Assembly: GCF_034427435.1 (NCBI RefSeq) | Contig: NZ_JAXQNP010000004.1 | Coordinates: forward strand, 186,001-250,000 | DNA length: 64,000 nucleotides | Direction of reading: 5' to 3' | Source: Nitrospirillum sp034427435 | GTDB taxonomy: Bacteria > Pseudomonadota > Alphaproteobacteria > Azospirillales > Azospirillaceae | Part shown: piece by piece, positions 9,176-18,217 of the stretch | How positions within the stretch are numbered: the stretch's first letter is position 1 | How the letters are laid out: each line of letters starts with the position of its first letter | Made by a program: the position numbers and the translations under genes | Notes under the pieces: model-generated | What the model was told of the DNA's origin: nothing | The model's input: only the letters and a program-made list of their open reading frames with translations | Database searches by the model: none

Positions 9176-11086
9176 ATGTCCGTCTCAAGCCATCGCCAGG
9201 AAACGTTCTTTGCTCCGGATTTGTCGGAACGGCTGCGAGGCCGCCTGGCCGATCTGGTGGCCGCCGCGCGTGCAAACTGGCGCGACGCCGCTGGTTCCGC
9301 CGATGCCCGGGACGCCGCCGCCGCCGCCCTGGCCGCTCACTGGCGCGCGGTGCTGGGCGGGGGAAGCGCGTCGGCTGATCTTGTCGCCGCCTGGGATAAG
9401 GCGGGCCTGGACGCCGGCGACCTCGCCCGATCCATGGCCGTGTTGCTTGAGGCGGCCGCCGCGCCCGCGCCGGCCCACGGTTTCTTCCACCGGCACGATG
9501 CGGGCGGGGAGGTCGCCGCCGTGGCCCGCCGGCTGAGCGCTGACCTGGGCGACTTGCTGGCCGCCCTGGCGCAACGGGACCGCGAGGCCCAAACCGCCCT
9601 GATTGACTCCATGGTGGGGAACATCGAGCGGAACGCCAACGACAGCGTTGATAGCCTGGTTTACTTCACCGACGATCTGGCCCGCTCGGTACGGGATCTG
9701 AACGTTGTCTGCACCCAGGTGGAGCAGAGCACCGAAGGCGCGCGGGCGGCATCCGCCGATACGCTCACCGCCGCCCAGACGGTGTCCAGCGCCGCGGAGG
9801 AACTGCACGCGTCCATCGCCGAAATCAATCACCAGGTGGGGGGCGCCCAGGGTTCCGTCGATGCCGTGGTGACGGAGACGGAGCGGACCAAGACCGTCAT
9901 CGACAGCCTGGGGGAGGCGGCGCACGAGATCGGCGGCATCCTGACCATCATCCAGGACATCGCCGCGCAAACCAATCTGCTGGCGTTGAACGCCACCATC
10001 GAGGCGGCGCGGGCGGGCGAGGCCGGCAAGGGCTTCGCCGTCGTGGCCAGCGAGGTCAAGAGCCTGGCAAACCAGTCGGCGCACGCCGCCGAGGACATCG
10101 CCGCCAAGGTGGCCGGCATGCGCGCCGTCTCCCTGTCCGCGGCCGAGGCGGTCGACACGGTGCGGGGCGCTGTCGGCACGCTGTCGGCCATCAATGCCTC
10201 CATCGCCGCGGCGGTGGAGCAGCAGACCGCCGCCACCCAGGAGATCGCCCGCACCGTTTCCCTGGTGGCGGACAGCGCCAATCGTGTCTCCGCCCTGATG
10301 CAGGACGTGCACCAGGTCACCCAGTCGGCCACCACCATCGCCCGTGTGGTCGATGGCAGCGCCCACCGCATGCGCGAGGGGCTGGAGACGCTGCCGCCCT
10401 TGTTGAGCCGTGCCATCCGCACCTCGGCCGAGGCGGTGGACCGCCGGCAGGAGCGCCGCCGTCCCGCCTACATCGAGACCACGGTCAGCGGCCCCGCCGG
10501 TGAGGTGCATGGCCTGGTGCGCGACCTGTCCGAAACCGGCCTGTTCGTGGAGTGCGACCTGATGGTGTCGCCGGGCGCCCTGCTGTCGGTCCCCCTTGGC
10601 GCCGGCAATCCCACGGTCCAGGGCACGGTGGTCGCCCGCACCCATACCGGGGTCCACCTGCGCCTGGATGTCCCCCTGGATACGGCCCTGGTCAATCGCC
10701 TGGCGGAGGAGGGGGCGCGGTTGATGAGCCACTTGGCCATCGACGATCATCACGCCTTTATCGACAAGGTCACGGCTGCGGTGGCCAACGGGGGTGGCCT
10801 GATGGCGGCCGACCTGTCCACCCACCATTCCTGCCGGCTAGGCCGCTGGTATGATTCCGTGAGCGACCGCGCCACCCGTGACCTGCATGCCTATGTGGAC
10901 ATGGCCGAACCCCATGTCACCGTGCATCAGGAGGGGCGCAAGGCCCTGTTGGCCTTGGCCCAGGGTGACAAGCTCACGGCTGAACGGCACGTGGCCGCCA
11001 TGGCGGCGGCGTCCGCCAAGGTGATCGGCGCGCTGGAGGCCTTGCCGGTGGAATTCAGCCGGTCGGTCCACCAGACGGCCGATTGA
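9176..11086 (+). CDS. Soluble methyl-accepting chemotaxis protein with PilZ and CZB domains
   Basis: 636 residues from the ATG at 9176; an in-frame start at 9101 adds 25 unconvincing residues. No membrane segment is visible, so it is a cytoplasmic receptor. An Ala-rich N-terminal region (1-130) is not recognised. The MCP signalling domain follows, with the hairpin tip IAAQTNLLALNATIEAARAG near residue 260-280. Next is a PilZ domain with RRQERRR and DLSETG, the two c-di-GMP binding motifs. A C-terminal CZB (zinc-binding chemoreceptor) domain has DHHAFIDKV, CRLGRWYDS and HVTVHQEG. It could link zinc or redox state and c-di-GMP to motility. No che genes are adjacent. Confidence 0.9.
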   Translation: MSVSSHRQETFFAPDLSERLRGRLADLVAAARANWRDAAGSADARDAAAAALAAHWRAVLGGGSASADLVAAWDKAGLDAGDLARSMAVLLEAAAAPAPAHGFFHRHDAGGEVAAVARRLSADLGDLLAALAQRDREAQTALIDSMVGNIERNANDSVDSLVYFTDDLARSVRDLNVVCTQVEQSTEGARAASADTLTAAQTVSSAAEELHASIAEINHQVGGAQGSVDAVVTETERTKTVIDSLGEAAHEIGGILTIIQDIAAQTNLLALNATIEAARAGEAGKGFAVVASEVKSLANQSAHAAEDIAAKVAGMRAVSLSAAEAVDTVRGAVGTLSAINASIAAAVEQQTAATQEIARTVSLVADSANRVSALMQDVHQVTQSATTIARVVDGSAHRMREGLETLPPLLSRAIRTSAEAVDRRQERRRPAYIETTVSGPAGEVHGLVRDLSETGLFVECDLMVSPGALLSVPLGAGNPTVQGTVVARTHTGVHLRLDVPLDTALVNRLAEEGARLMSHLAIDDHHAFIDKVTAAVANGGGLMAADLSTHHSCRLGRWYDSVSDRATRDLHAYVDMAEPHVTVHQEGRKALLALAQGDKLTAERHVAAMAAASAKVIGALEALPVEFSRSVHQTAD

Positions 11087-11105
11087 GAAGACGAACCCAT
11101 CCGGT

Positions 11106-11139
11106 CCACGCCCGTGGCAAGCGCTTGCCACGGGCGTGG
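11106..11139 (+). terminator. Perfect 34-bp palindrome after the chemoreceptor gene
   Basis: CCACGCCCGTGGCAAG, CG, then its exact reverse complement, starting 19 bp after the MCP stop. It can form a 16-bp GC-rich stem. No T tract follows, so transcription stop is inferred; a protein-binding site is possible. Confidence 0.55.
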
Positions 11140-11274
11140 CCCCGGCGGGGCCTGCGTGGCTTGCTGGGCCAATGCGCAGCTGGCGTCACGGTGGTCACGA
11201 ACCCGCATGGCCGACGGCTGACTTTCGTTGAAGCGTCACAGAAACTCTAAGTTTTTGTTCTGTCGTGCGATTCA

Positions 11275-11300
11275 CGCTTCAGATGAGTCCATCTGAAGCG
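11275..11300 (-). terminator. Hairpin at the end of the fructose operon
   Basis: CGCTTCAGATG, loop AGTC, CATCTGAAGCG: a perfect 11-bp stem 8 bp past the oprB stop on the minus strand. It lacks a clear T tract. Confidence 0.55.
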
Positions 11301-11308
11301 ATCGCACT

Positions 11309-12634
11309 TTAACGCCCCCGCAAAAGTGCCGCGAGGTCCAGGTCGAACCGCAAGCCGATGACGAAAGCGTCCGGGGCGTCGTGCAGGCGGGCGGGGTCGC
11401 TGAACTGGTCTGGATGGATGACATATTGCAGGTTGGGCTGGATGCGGACGGCGCGGTCCAGTTGCACGCCGTAGCTCAACTCCATCATGATCTGGTCGTC
11501 CGCCGGCGTGCCGTGGCCGCCAGCCGCCGCGCGGGCCAGGCTCAGGGCCTCCAGGGCGTCGTGGCTGTACTTCTGCTGGTTCACGACGAAGCCGATGGTG
11601 TCGTCGTCGCGTCCCGCGAAGGTGCCGCGCTGGACCAAGCCCAATTCCAGGAAATGGTCTTCGATCAGCCGGCCACTCACGCCCGTCATCGCCACGCCGA
11701 ACAGGGTCAAGCCCCGCTGCGACGTATCGTCGGGACGCAGGACCATTTGTTCGAAGCGGAAGAACACGCCCGACCGGCCGTTCAGGGTGGCATTGGGCTG
11801 GCCGCTGACCACGGCGGCGCGCCCGCTCGCGTCGCGGAGGGGGTCGGTATAATCGGCGCCATCGTACCAGCCGCCGATTTCGTATTTGCGGGGCAGGCGG
11901 TCGTTGTCAAACGTGGTCTGATACCCCAGCGCCATCGGCGCGATGGCGCCCGTGGCGGTGGACGTGCCCCAATCGAAGCCATGCTCGGTGCTGGACTGGT
12001 GGCTGGGGTTCACTTCGTAGGCGCCGACATGCAGATAGACCGTCGGTGTCAGCCAGGCGGTGGCGTGGGCGCCCCAGCTGGATACCGGCCACCAGGTGAA
12101 GCTGCTGGTTTTGAAGACGAAGGTGGGATTGCCGCAGGCGGAGTTGATCTGGAAATTGGCGCAGAGCGATGACCCGAGGAAGCTGATGTTGGCCACCGTG
12201 CGCCCACCTTCCACCACCAAGCGGCCGTCCAGCAGCGACTGTTCCACCGTGAAGCGCGCCAGGCGCGTGTTCTGCGCGCCATAAATCTCCTGCAACGAGG
12301 TGGTGCTGCCCAGATACTGGGCCGCCAGGTTGCTGCCATGGCGGTTCACGGCAGCGACATGCAGGGTGGCCCCGCTCCAGTCCAGGACGTTGTTCAGGTT
12401 CACGTCCGCGCCCAGCAGGATTTGGCCAGCATAGTCCGCCCCCTGGCGCATGCCGCCGCTGGGATTGGCCGCCGCCTCGCCCGTGTAGCTGGCCAGCCAG
12501 TCGATGGTCTCGCCCGTGCCTGGTTCGGCGGCCAGGGCGGCGCCGGACAGCATCATGGCCAGGGCGGCCACTGGAAACGTTTCCACAACGGGACGCAGCA
12601 ATGGGCTTGGCACTGAGCGTGCGATTTGACGCAT
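11309..12634 (-). CDS. oprB: OprB-family carbohydrate porin
   Basis: 441 residues. A signal peptide ends about residue 35 (MMLSGAALA, then AEPG). The rest is a beta-barrel with many aromatic strands and ends in LDLAALLRGR. OprB-type porins let monosaccharides cross the outer membrane; here it is last in the fructose operon, 83 bp after fruA, so fructose entry is the likely job. RBS AGGGAGGG lies before the ATG at 12634. Codons about 17-21 contain the perfect LacI-type palindrome TGGAAACGTTTCCA, so the gene may be directly bound by the fructose regulator. Confidence 0.85.
   Translation of the reverse strand: MRQIARSVPSPLLRPVVETFPVAALAMMLSGAALAAEPGTGETIDWLASYTGEAAANPSGGMRQGADYAGQILLGADVNLNNVLDWSGATLHVAAVNRHGSNLAAQYLGSTTSLQEIYGAQNTRLARFTVEQSLLDGRLVVEGGRTVANISFLGSSLCANFQINSACGNPTFVFKTSSFTWWPVSSWGAHATAWLTPTVYLHVGAYEVNPSHQSSTEHGFDWGTSTATGAIAPMALGYQTTFDNDRLPRKYEIGGWYDGADYTDPLRDASGRAAVVSGQPNATLNGRSGVFFRFEQMVLRPDDTSQRGLTLFGVAMTGVSGRLIEDHFLELGLVQRGTFAGRDDDTIGFVVNQQKYSHDALEALSLARAAAGGHGTPADDQIMMELSYGVQLDRAVRIQPNLQYVIHPDQFSDPARLHDAPDAFVIGLRFDLDLAALLRGR
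12572..12585. promoter_or_regulatory. Perfect LacI/FruR-type operator inside oprB
   Basis: TGGAAACGTTTCCA, a perfect 14-bp palindrome with the central CG typical of LacI-family operators, lies in the signal-peptide codons of oprB. It closely matches the two sites in the fruB-fruR gap, so it is probably recognised by the same regulator. Confidence 0.6.
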
Positions 12635-12651
12635 GGATCATCCCTCCCTAG

Positions 12652-12677
12652 GATCTTCTGGTTAGATCTTCTGGTTA
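12652..12677. repeat. 13-bp perfect tandem repeat between fruA and oprB
   Basis: GATCTTCTGGTTA occurs twice head to tail (12652-12664, 12665-12677) in the 83-bp gap just upstream of the oprB ribosome binding site. Confidence 0.85.
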
Positions 12678-12717
12678 CCGCCTTGAGGCGGCCATGTTGG
12701 TTGGTCGGCCCCGGCCT

Positions 12718-14499
12718 TCAGACCGGGCGCTTCAGGATGCGCAGGGCGACGGCTGTCACACCGGCGCCGATGGCCAGCGCCGCGATATAGCCGCCGACAT
12801 GACTGACGGCGTTGGGGATGGGCAGCACGAACACGCCACCGTGGGGCACCCGCAGTTCCGCGCCAATGGCCATGGAGATGGCGCCCGCCACGGCGGACCC
12901 CGCCACCAGGGCGGGGATGACCCGCAGCGGATCGCGGGCGGCGAAGGGGATGGCCCCCTCGGTCACAAAGGCCAGGCCCAACACCGCCGCGGCGCCGCGC
13001 GTCTCCCGCTCCTCCGCCGTGAAGCGGTTGGCGAACACCTGGGCGGCCAGGGCCAGACCCAAGGGCGGGGTCATGCCGGCGACCATGGCCGCCGCCATCG
13101 GGGTGTAGACCTGGCTGGCGATCAGGCCCGTGGAAAAGGCGTAGGCCGCCTTGTTGATGGGGCCGCCCATGTCGAAGGCCATCATGCCGCCGATCAGGAC
13201 GCCCAGCAGGATGGCGCTGCTGCCCTGCATGCCCTTCAGCCAAGTGGTCATGGCGGCCAGCGCACCGGCCGCCGGGCCGCCCACGACGTAGATCATCAGC
13301 AGGCCCGTCAGCAAGGTGCCCAGCAAGGGCAGGATCAGCACCGGCTTCAGGCCTTCCAGGGTCCGGGGCAGGCGGATATGGCGGTTCAGGAAGGCGGTGC
13401 CGTAGCCGGCGATGAACCCGGCCAGGATGCCCCCCAGAAAGCCCGCCTGAAGATTGGCCGCCACCATACCGCCGATCATGCCGGGGGCGATGCCCGGCCG
13501 GTCGGCGATGGAATGGGCGATGTAGCCCGCCAGCACGGGCACGATCAGCACGAACGCCCCCTTGGCCCCCACCTGGAACAGGGCGTAGGCCAGCGTGCCC
13601 TTGTGGGCGTCGTCATAGGCGTAGATGCCGCCCAGCGCGAAGGCCAGCGCGATCAACAGCCCCCCGGCCACCACGAACGGCAGCATGAAGGAAACACCGG
13701 TCATGAGATGCTTATAGGGGCCCGTGCGCCCGCCGCGCCCGGCCTTCGCCCCGGCGGCGGCTTGTGGTGAAGCGACTGTGGCCCGTCCCTCGTCCGGCGC
13801 GGCGCCCCCCGGACCGGCCAAGGCGGTCGCTTCCGCCAGGGCCCGCTGGATAAGCCCGGCGCCATCGGTGATCGCGGGTTTGGTCGCCGACTGGAACACC
13901 CGTTTCCCGGCGAAGCGGCCCAGGTCCACCTGGCGGTCCGCGGCGATGATGACGATGTCGGCGGCGGCGATCTCGTCATCCGTCAGGCCGTCGCGGGCCC
14001 CGACCGATCCCTGCGTCTCAACGCGGATGACGTGCCCCAGTGCCTTGGCACCCTGCTGCAGGCCCTCGGCCGCCATGAAGGTGTGGGCGATGCCCGTCGG
14101 GCAGGAGGTGATGGCCACGATGTGTCGTGGACCGTCGGCTTTCGACGAGGCGGCGGCCTGATCCCGCTTGGCCCCCTGTGGCTTGGCCGGTTCCGGTTCA
14201 GCCTGGACCAGCGGGGCCAGGGCTGCGGCGGGATCGGCCAGGACGGCCTCGATGCTGGTGCCGTGGTGGGGCAGCGCCCCGAAGCGTTCAGCGTCCAGGA
14301 TGCCCGTTCCCACCAGGAGAACGGCGCGCGCCTCCTGGATCCGCGCTGGTTCCAACGCGCCCAGGACGCCCTGTCCGGTTTGCACCTCCACGGCGATGGT
14401 GTGGCCCCCGCTGGTGGCGGCCTTGCGCAGGGCCTCCGCCGCCAGCAGGGCGTGGATGGTCATTTCGCCGGCGTCGATCACAGCCAACAATGCGGACAT
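12718..14499 (-). CDS. fruA: Fructose PTS permease EIIB'BC (FruA)
   Basis: 593 residues. It transports fructose through the inner membrane and phosphorylates it to fructose 1-phosphate. An N-terminal EIIB' domain (1-95) lacks the Cys-Pro loop. An active EIIB domain has the phosphorylated Cys in ITSCPTGIAHTFMAA near residue 131. The Ala/Gly-rich linker (about 225-250) leads to the EIIC membrane domain with about eight hydrophobic segments (HLMTGVSFMLPFVVAGGLL onward). The phosphoryl donor is FruB, coded upstream in the same operon. fruK ends 47 bp before the ATG. Confidence 0.95.
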   Translation of the reverse strand: MSALLAVIDAGEMTIHALLAAEALRKAATSGGHTIAVEVQTGQGVLGALEPARIQEARAVLLVGTGILDAERFGALPHHGTSIEAVLADPAAALAPLVQAEPEPAKPQGAKRDQAAASSKADGPRHIVAITSCPTGIAHTFMAAEGLQQGAKALGHVIRVETQGSVGARDGLTDDEIAAADIVIIAADRQVDLGRFAGKRVFQSATKPAITDGAGLIQRALAEATALAGPGGAAPDEGRATVASPQAAAGAKAGRGGRTGPYKHLMTGVSFMLPFVVAGGLLIALAFALGGIYAYDDAHKGTLAYALFQVGAKGAFVLIVPVLAGYIAHSIADRPGIAPGMIGGMVAANLQAGFLGGILAGFIAGYGTAFLNRHIRLPRTLEGLKPVLILPLLGTLLTGLLMIYVVGGPAAGALAAMTTWLKGMQGSSAILLGVLIGGMMAFDMGGPINKAAYAFSTGLIASQVYTPMAAAMVAGMTPPLGLALAAQVFANRFTAEERETRGAAAVLGLAFVTEGAIPFAARDPLRVIPALVAGSAVAGAISMAIGAELRVPHGGVFVLPIPNAVSHVGGYIAALAIGAGVTAVALRILKRPV

Positions 14500-14545
14500 G
14501 GTTCCTCCCCGGGGGCGGGTGTTCGGCCCGCCCGCCCTTCATTCT

Positions 14546-15526
14546 TCAGTGCGGCGCATGCGTCGCGGTGGTTGATGCCCAATCATCGGCGGGTGTCAGC
14601 GTGACTTGGCCGGCCAGGGCCCGGACGATCTCCACCCCTGGAAGGTGGGGGCCGGCGCGGCCCAACTTGGCCACGGCGAATCCGGTCGCCAGGCGGGCGA
14701 TCGCCTCCAGCCCCAGGCCGGCATGCAGACCGGCCGCCAGCCCGGCCACCATGGCGTCGCCGGCGCCCACGGTGCTGCTGCCCCGCACCTCGGGGGCCTG
14801 GGCGTGCAGGGCGGTGTTGGCGTCCACGAATAGGGCGCCGCCGGTGCCCAACGACACCACCACCAGGGGGATGCCGTGTCCTTGCAGGTGCCGCGCCGCC
14901 GCCAGCACGTCGGGGGGCGCCAACGGCCGGCCGGCCCAGCCCTCCAGCTCGTGCCGGTTGGGCTTCACGCAATGGGGCAGGACGTTGGCGGCCAGGGCCC
15001 GCGCCAGCGGCTCCCCGCTGCTGTCCAGGACAACGCGGGCGCCGGTATGGGCCAGGCCGGCCACCATCTGGGCATAGGTGTCGGGGGGCAATCCATCGGG
15101 CAGGCTGCCGGCCAGCACAACCAAGGTGCCGGGGCCGACGGATTCCTCCAGATAGGTTTGGATCCGCCCCACAGTTTCCGGGACCGCCACCAGGCCTGGC
15201 AGGTTGATGTCCGTGGTGCCGCCGTCGTGGCGATCCAGCAGCTTGATGTTGGTGCGGGTTTCACCGGGCACGCGCAAGAAGCGGTCGAGGATGCCCTTGG
15301 CGGCGAACAGCGCCTCGAACGGGGCGGTGTTGTCGACGCCCAGCAGGCCGGTGGCGGCGACATGCAGGCCCCAGTCGGCCAGGCAGGAGGCCACGTTCAC
15401 GCCCTTGCCGCCGGCATTGTGGCGCACGGCCACGGCCCGGTGCACCTGGCCTGGCCGCAAGCCGTCCAGGGTGACGGTCTCGTCGATGGCCGGGTTCAGG
15501 GTGACCGTGTGAAGATCAATGCTCAT
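14546..15526 (-). CDS. fruK: 1-phosphofructokinase
   Basis: 326 residues, PfkB family. It phosphorylates the fructose 1-phosphate made by FruA to fructose 1,6-bisphosphate. It has the start TVTLNPAIDETV, the GGKGVNVA substrate motif near residue 38 and the C-terminal GAGDAMVAGLAAGL, with the catalytic Asp of the PfkB signature. Its ATG overlaps the fruB stop (ATGA), so it is coupled to fruB. Confidence 0.95.
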   Translation of the reverse strand: MSIDLHTVTLNPAIDETVTLDGLRPGQVHRAVAVRHNAGGKGVNVASCLADWGLHVAATGLLGVDNTAPFEALFAAKGILDRFLRVPGETRTNIKLLDRHDGGTTDINLPGLVAVPETVGRIQTYLEESVGPGTLVVLAGSLPDGLPPDTYAQMVAGLAHTGARVVLDSSGEPLARALAANVLPHCVKPNRHELEGWAGRPLAPPDVLAAARHLQGHGIPLVVVSLGTGGALFVDANTALHAQAPEVRGSSTVGAGDAMVAGLAAGLHAGLGLEAIARLATGFAVAKLGRAGPHLPGVEIVRALAGQVTLTPADDWASTTATHAPH

Positions 15527-18054
15527 GCCATGCCTCCTTCCAGCGCCCGCACGTCCTCGGCGGCCTCGCAGGCCACGGCCCGGGCCGCCAGCGCGCGCAG
15601 CGCCGTCAACTCGCTGTCGCGCAGGCGCGCCTTCACCGCCGGCACCTCCCGCGGGGTCATCGACAGTTCGTGCACGCCCAGGCCGGTCAGCAAGGCGGCG
15701 CCGAAGGGATCGCCGGCGATGCCGCCGCAGACGCCAACCCAGCGGTCATGCTTGGCCGCCCCCGCCACGGTGGCCTGGATCAGGCGCAGCACGGCGGGGT
15801 GCAGGCTATCCGCCTGGGCGGCCAACTGCGGGTTCTGGCGATCGATGGCCAGGGTGTACTGGGTCAGGTCGTTGGTGCCGACGGAGAAGAAGTCGGCATG
15901 ACGGGCCAGGCTTTCGGCCTGAAGGGCTGCGGCGGGCACCTCGATCATGATGCCCAGCGGCACCGCCGGCGCCTCGACCTCGGCCCGGATGCGCTCGCTG
16001 ACCGTGCGCAGGGCGATGATCTCGGCCGCCGTGGTGATCATGGGGAACATGATGGACAGGCTGGCGCCCGCGCGCGCCGCGCGGTACAGGGCGCGCAACT
16101 GCGGCTCCAGCAGATCGGGCCGGCGCAGCAGCAGCCGGGCCCCGCGCACGCCCAGGAAGGGGTTTTCCTCATGCGGCAGGTTCAGATGGGCCACCTGCTT
16201 GTCGCCGCCGATATCCAGGGCGCGGACGATCAGCGGCCGGTTGCCCAGGGCCTCGGCCATGGCGCGATAGATGTCGAACTGTTCGTCCTCGCTGGGGGTT
16301 TCGCCCCGTTCCAGGAACAGGAACTCGGTGCGCATCAGGCCCACACCCTCCGCCCCTTGTGACAGGGCGAAGGCCGCCTGGTCGGGCAGGTTGATGTTCG
16401 CCCCGATGGAGACGGTGTGGCCGTCGCGGGTGCGCGCGGGCAGGGCGCGCGCCTCCGCTTCACGCGCGCGGGCCTCCGCCTTGACCGCCAGCCATTGCCG
16501 GGCGGACGCCAGGTCGGCGTCGCCCGGTTCCAGGTACAACTGTCCCGACTGGCCATCCAGGATGGCGCTGGTGCCATCCGCCAGTTCCAGCAGGGCGGCA
16601 CCGCCCCCCACCACGGCCGGCAGACCCAGGGTGCGGGCCAGGATGGCCGTGTGTGAGGTGGGGCCGCCCGAGGCCGTGGCCAAGCCCACCACGCGGGCCG
16701 GGTCCAGGCCGGCGGTGTCCGACGGGGACAGGTCCGGCGCCACCAGGATGCAGGGTGTGTCGGGCAGGTCGAGCAGCGAGTTGGCGCGCAGGGAGGGGTC
16801 GATATGCCCCAGCACCCGGCGGCCCACGTCGCGCAGATCGGCGGCACGGGCGGCCAGGACGGGATTGCCCAGCGCGGCCAAGCGGCCGGCCATGCGATCC
16901 ACCGTCTGGTTCCAGGCCCAGGCCACGCCGTGACCGTCCACCATCAACTGGCAGGCCAGGGTGATCAGGTCGGTGTCGTTCAACAACTCCGCCTGGGCCT
17001 TGAAGATGCCGGCGTCGGCCGCGCCCAGCCGGCGGGCGGTGTCGTCGGCCAGCGCCTTGAGTTGCTGGCGCGTGCGGCTCAGCGCCTCCTGCAGCAGGCT
17101 GCCCCCCTCCGCCAGGGCGACGGGATTGTCCGGCACCACCGGGTCCGCCGCCTTCAGCACATGCAGCGGGCCGATGGCCAATCCTGGCGCTGCCGGCACG
17201 CCGCCGATGGCGGTCAGCGGTGCTGGGGGCGTCCAGCCGGTGCGGGGCGTCTGGCGGGCGCGGCTGGCCGCCAGGGCCGCGTCCATCTTTTCCTGGGCGC
17301 TCAGGCCGGTCATGGCTTGGCGCATGGCCACCAGCGCCCCCGCGGCATCACTGCCGGCGGCGGACACCACCACCGTGTCACCGGCGCGCAGGCCCAGTTG
17401 CAGCAGGGCGATCAGGTTCTTGGCGTCCGCCGCCTGGTCGGCGTGGCGGACCCGGACCTGGGCGGCGAAGCGGCGGGCGGTGTCCACCCAGTGGGCGGCC
17501 GGCCGCGCGTGCAGGCCGCTGGGATAATCCACCGTCCAGTCGAAACCGGGCCCGAGGTCGACCATCGGCGCGCCGGACCCGCCTTCGTCCGCGCCCCCGG
17601 CCGGGGGCGTTTCGTCGCCCAGGGCGGCCGCGATCTCGCCGGCGTCGGTGGTCGCCAACAGACGCTCCAGCCGGTCGCCGTCCTGGATCAGGCGGGTCAG
17701 GCGGCGCAGGATGGTGATGTGCGCGTCGGACTGGGCGGCAATGGCGACCACGAGGCGCGCGCGCTGGCCCGTGTTCCACTCCACGCCGTCAGGAACCTGC
17801 AGGATGGCCAGGCCGTTGCGGCGGACCAGGTGGCGGTCCTCCCCCAGGCCGTGGGGAATGGCCACACCCTGGCCCAGGAAGGTGTTGGCCACCTCTTCCC
17901 GGCGGACCATGCTTTGTTCGTAGGCGGGGTCGACGCACCCGGCGGCGACCAGCATCTGTGCCGCCTCGCCAATGGCGTCACGTTTTCCAGCCGGACGCGC
18001 GCCGAGGCGGATCAGCTCGCGGGGCAGCAGGTCGCTCTCAACGGCGAAGGGCAT
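15523..18054 (-). CDS. fruB: FruB multiphosphoryl transfer protein (EIIA-HPr-EI)
   Basis: 843 residues, the fused phosphoryl relay for fructose. EIIA-Fru (1-150) has active His68 in GQGVAIPHGLG. HPr (about 170-260) has His182 in SGLHARPA. Enzyme I (about 285-843) has its His near residue 467 in GGPTSHTAILA and the PEP-binding C-terminal barrel with MRTEFLFLERG and CGGIAGDP. The order EIIA-HPr-EI is that of alphaproteobacterial FruB. Enzyme I within the fusion means PEP can feed the fructose system without a separate EI. It is first gene of the minus-strand operon, with RBS GGGAGG before ATG 18054. Confidence 0.95.
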   Translation of the reverse strand: MPFAVESDLLPRELIRLGARPAGKRDAIGEAAQMLVAAGCVDPAYEQSMVRREEVANTFLGQGVAIPHGLGEDRHLVRRNGLAILQVPDGVEWNTGQRARLVVAIAAQSDAHITILRRLTRLIQDGDRLERLLATTDAGEIAAALGDETPPAGGADEGGSGAPMVDLGPGFDWTVDYPSGLHARPAAHWVDTARRFAAQVRVRHADQAADAKNLIALLQLGLRAGDTVVVSAAGSDAAGALVAMRQAMTGLSAQEKMDAALAASRARQTPRTGWTPPAPLTAIGGVPAAPGLAIGPLHVLKAADPVVPDNPVALAEGGSLLQEALSRTRQQLKALADDTARRLGAADAGIFKAQAELLNDTDLITLACQLMVDGHGVAWAWNQTVDRMAGRLAALGNPVLAARAADLRDVGRRVLGHIDPSLRANSLLDLPDTPCILVAPDLSPSDTAGLDPARVVGLATASGGPTSHTAILARTLGLPAVVGGGAALLELADGTSAILDGQSGQLYLEPGDADLASARQWLAVKAEARAREAEARALPARTRDGHTVSIGANINLPDQAAFALSQGAEGVGLMRTEFLFLERGETPSEDEQFDIYRAMAEALGNRPLIVRALDIGGDKQVAHLNLPHEENPFLGVRGARLLLRRPDLLEPQLRALYRAARAGASLSIMFPMITTAAEIIALRTVSERIRAEVEAPAVPLGIMIEVPAAALQAESLARHADFFSVGTNDLTQYTLAIDRQNPQLAAQADSLHPAVLRLIQATVAGAAKHDRWVGVCGGIAGDPFGAALLTGLGVHELSMTPREVPAVKARLRDSELTALRALAARAVACEAAEDVRALEGGMA

Positions 18055-18088
18055 TCTCGGAACCTCCCGATTTCATTCTTGTGCTTAG

Positions 18089-18102
18089 TGGTAACGTTTC
18101 CA
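18089..18102. promoter_or_regulatory. LacI/FruR-type operator, fruB side
   Basis: TGGTAACGTTTCCA, 34 bp upstream of the fruB start. It is a near-perfect palindrome centred on CG, matching the site in oprB at 13 of 14 positions. Confidence 0.65.
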
Positions 18103-18200
18103 CAAAAATTGTCAAAGGGAATCCCCAAGGTGGCTCTGGGTGTAGGCGCCATATTCCCTTTGAACCCGCGTTGGAAGGCTTTAGACTGGGGCAAAATAAC

Positions 18201-18214
18201 TGGAAACGATTGCG
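18201..18214. promoter_or_regulatory. LacI/FruR-type operator overlapping the fruR start region
   Basis: TGGAAACGATTGCG ends 3 bp before the fruR ATG and covers its ribosome binding position, which would fit autorepression. It matches the LacI-family half-site layout TGnAAnCGnTTnC. Confidence 0.6.
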
Positions 18215-18217
18215 AAC

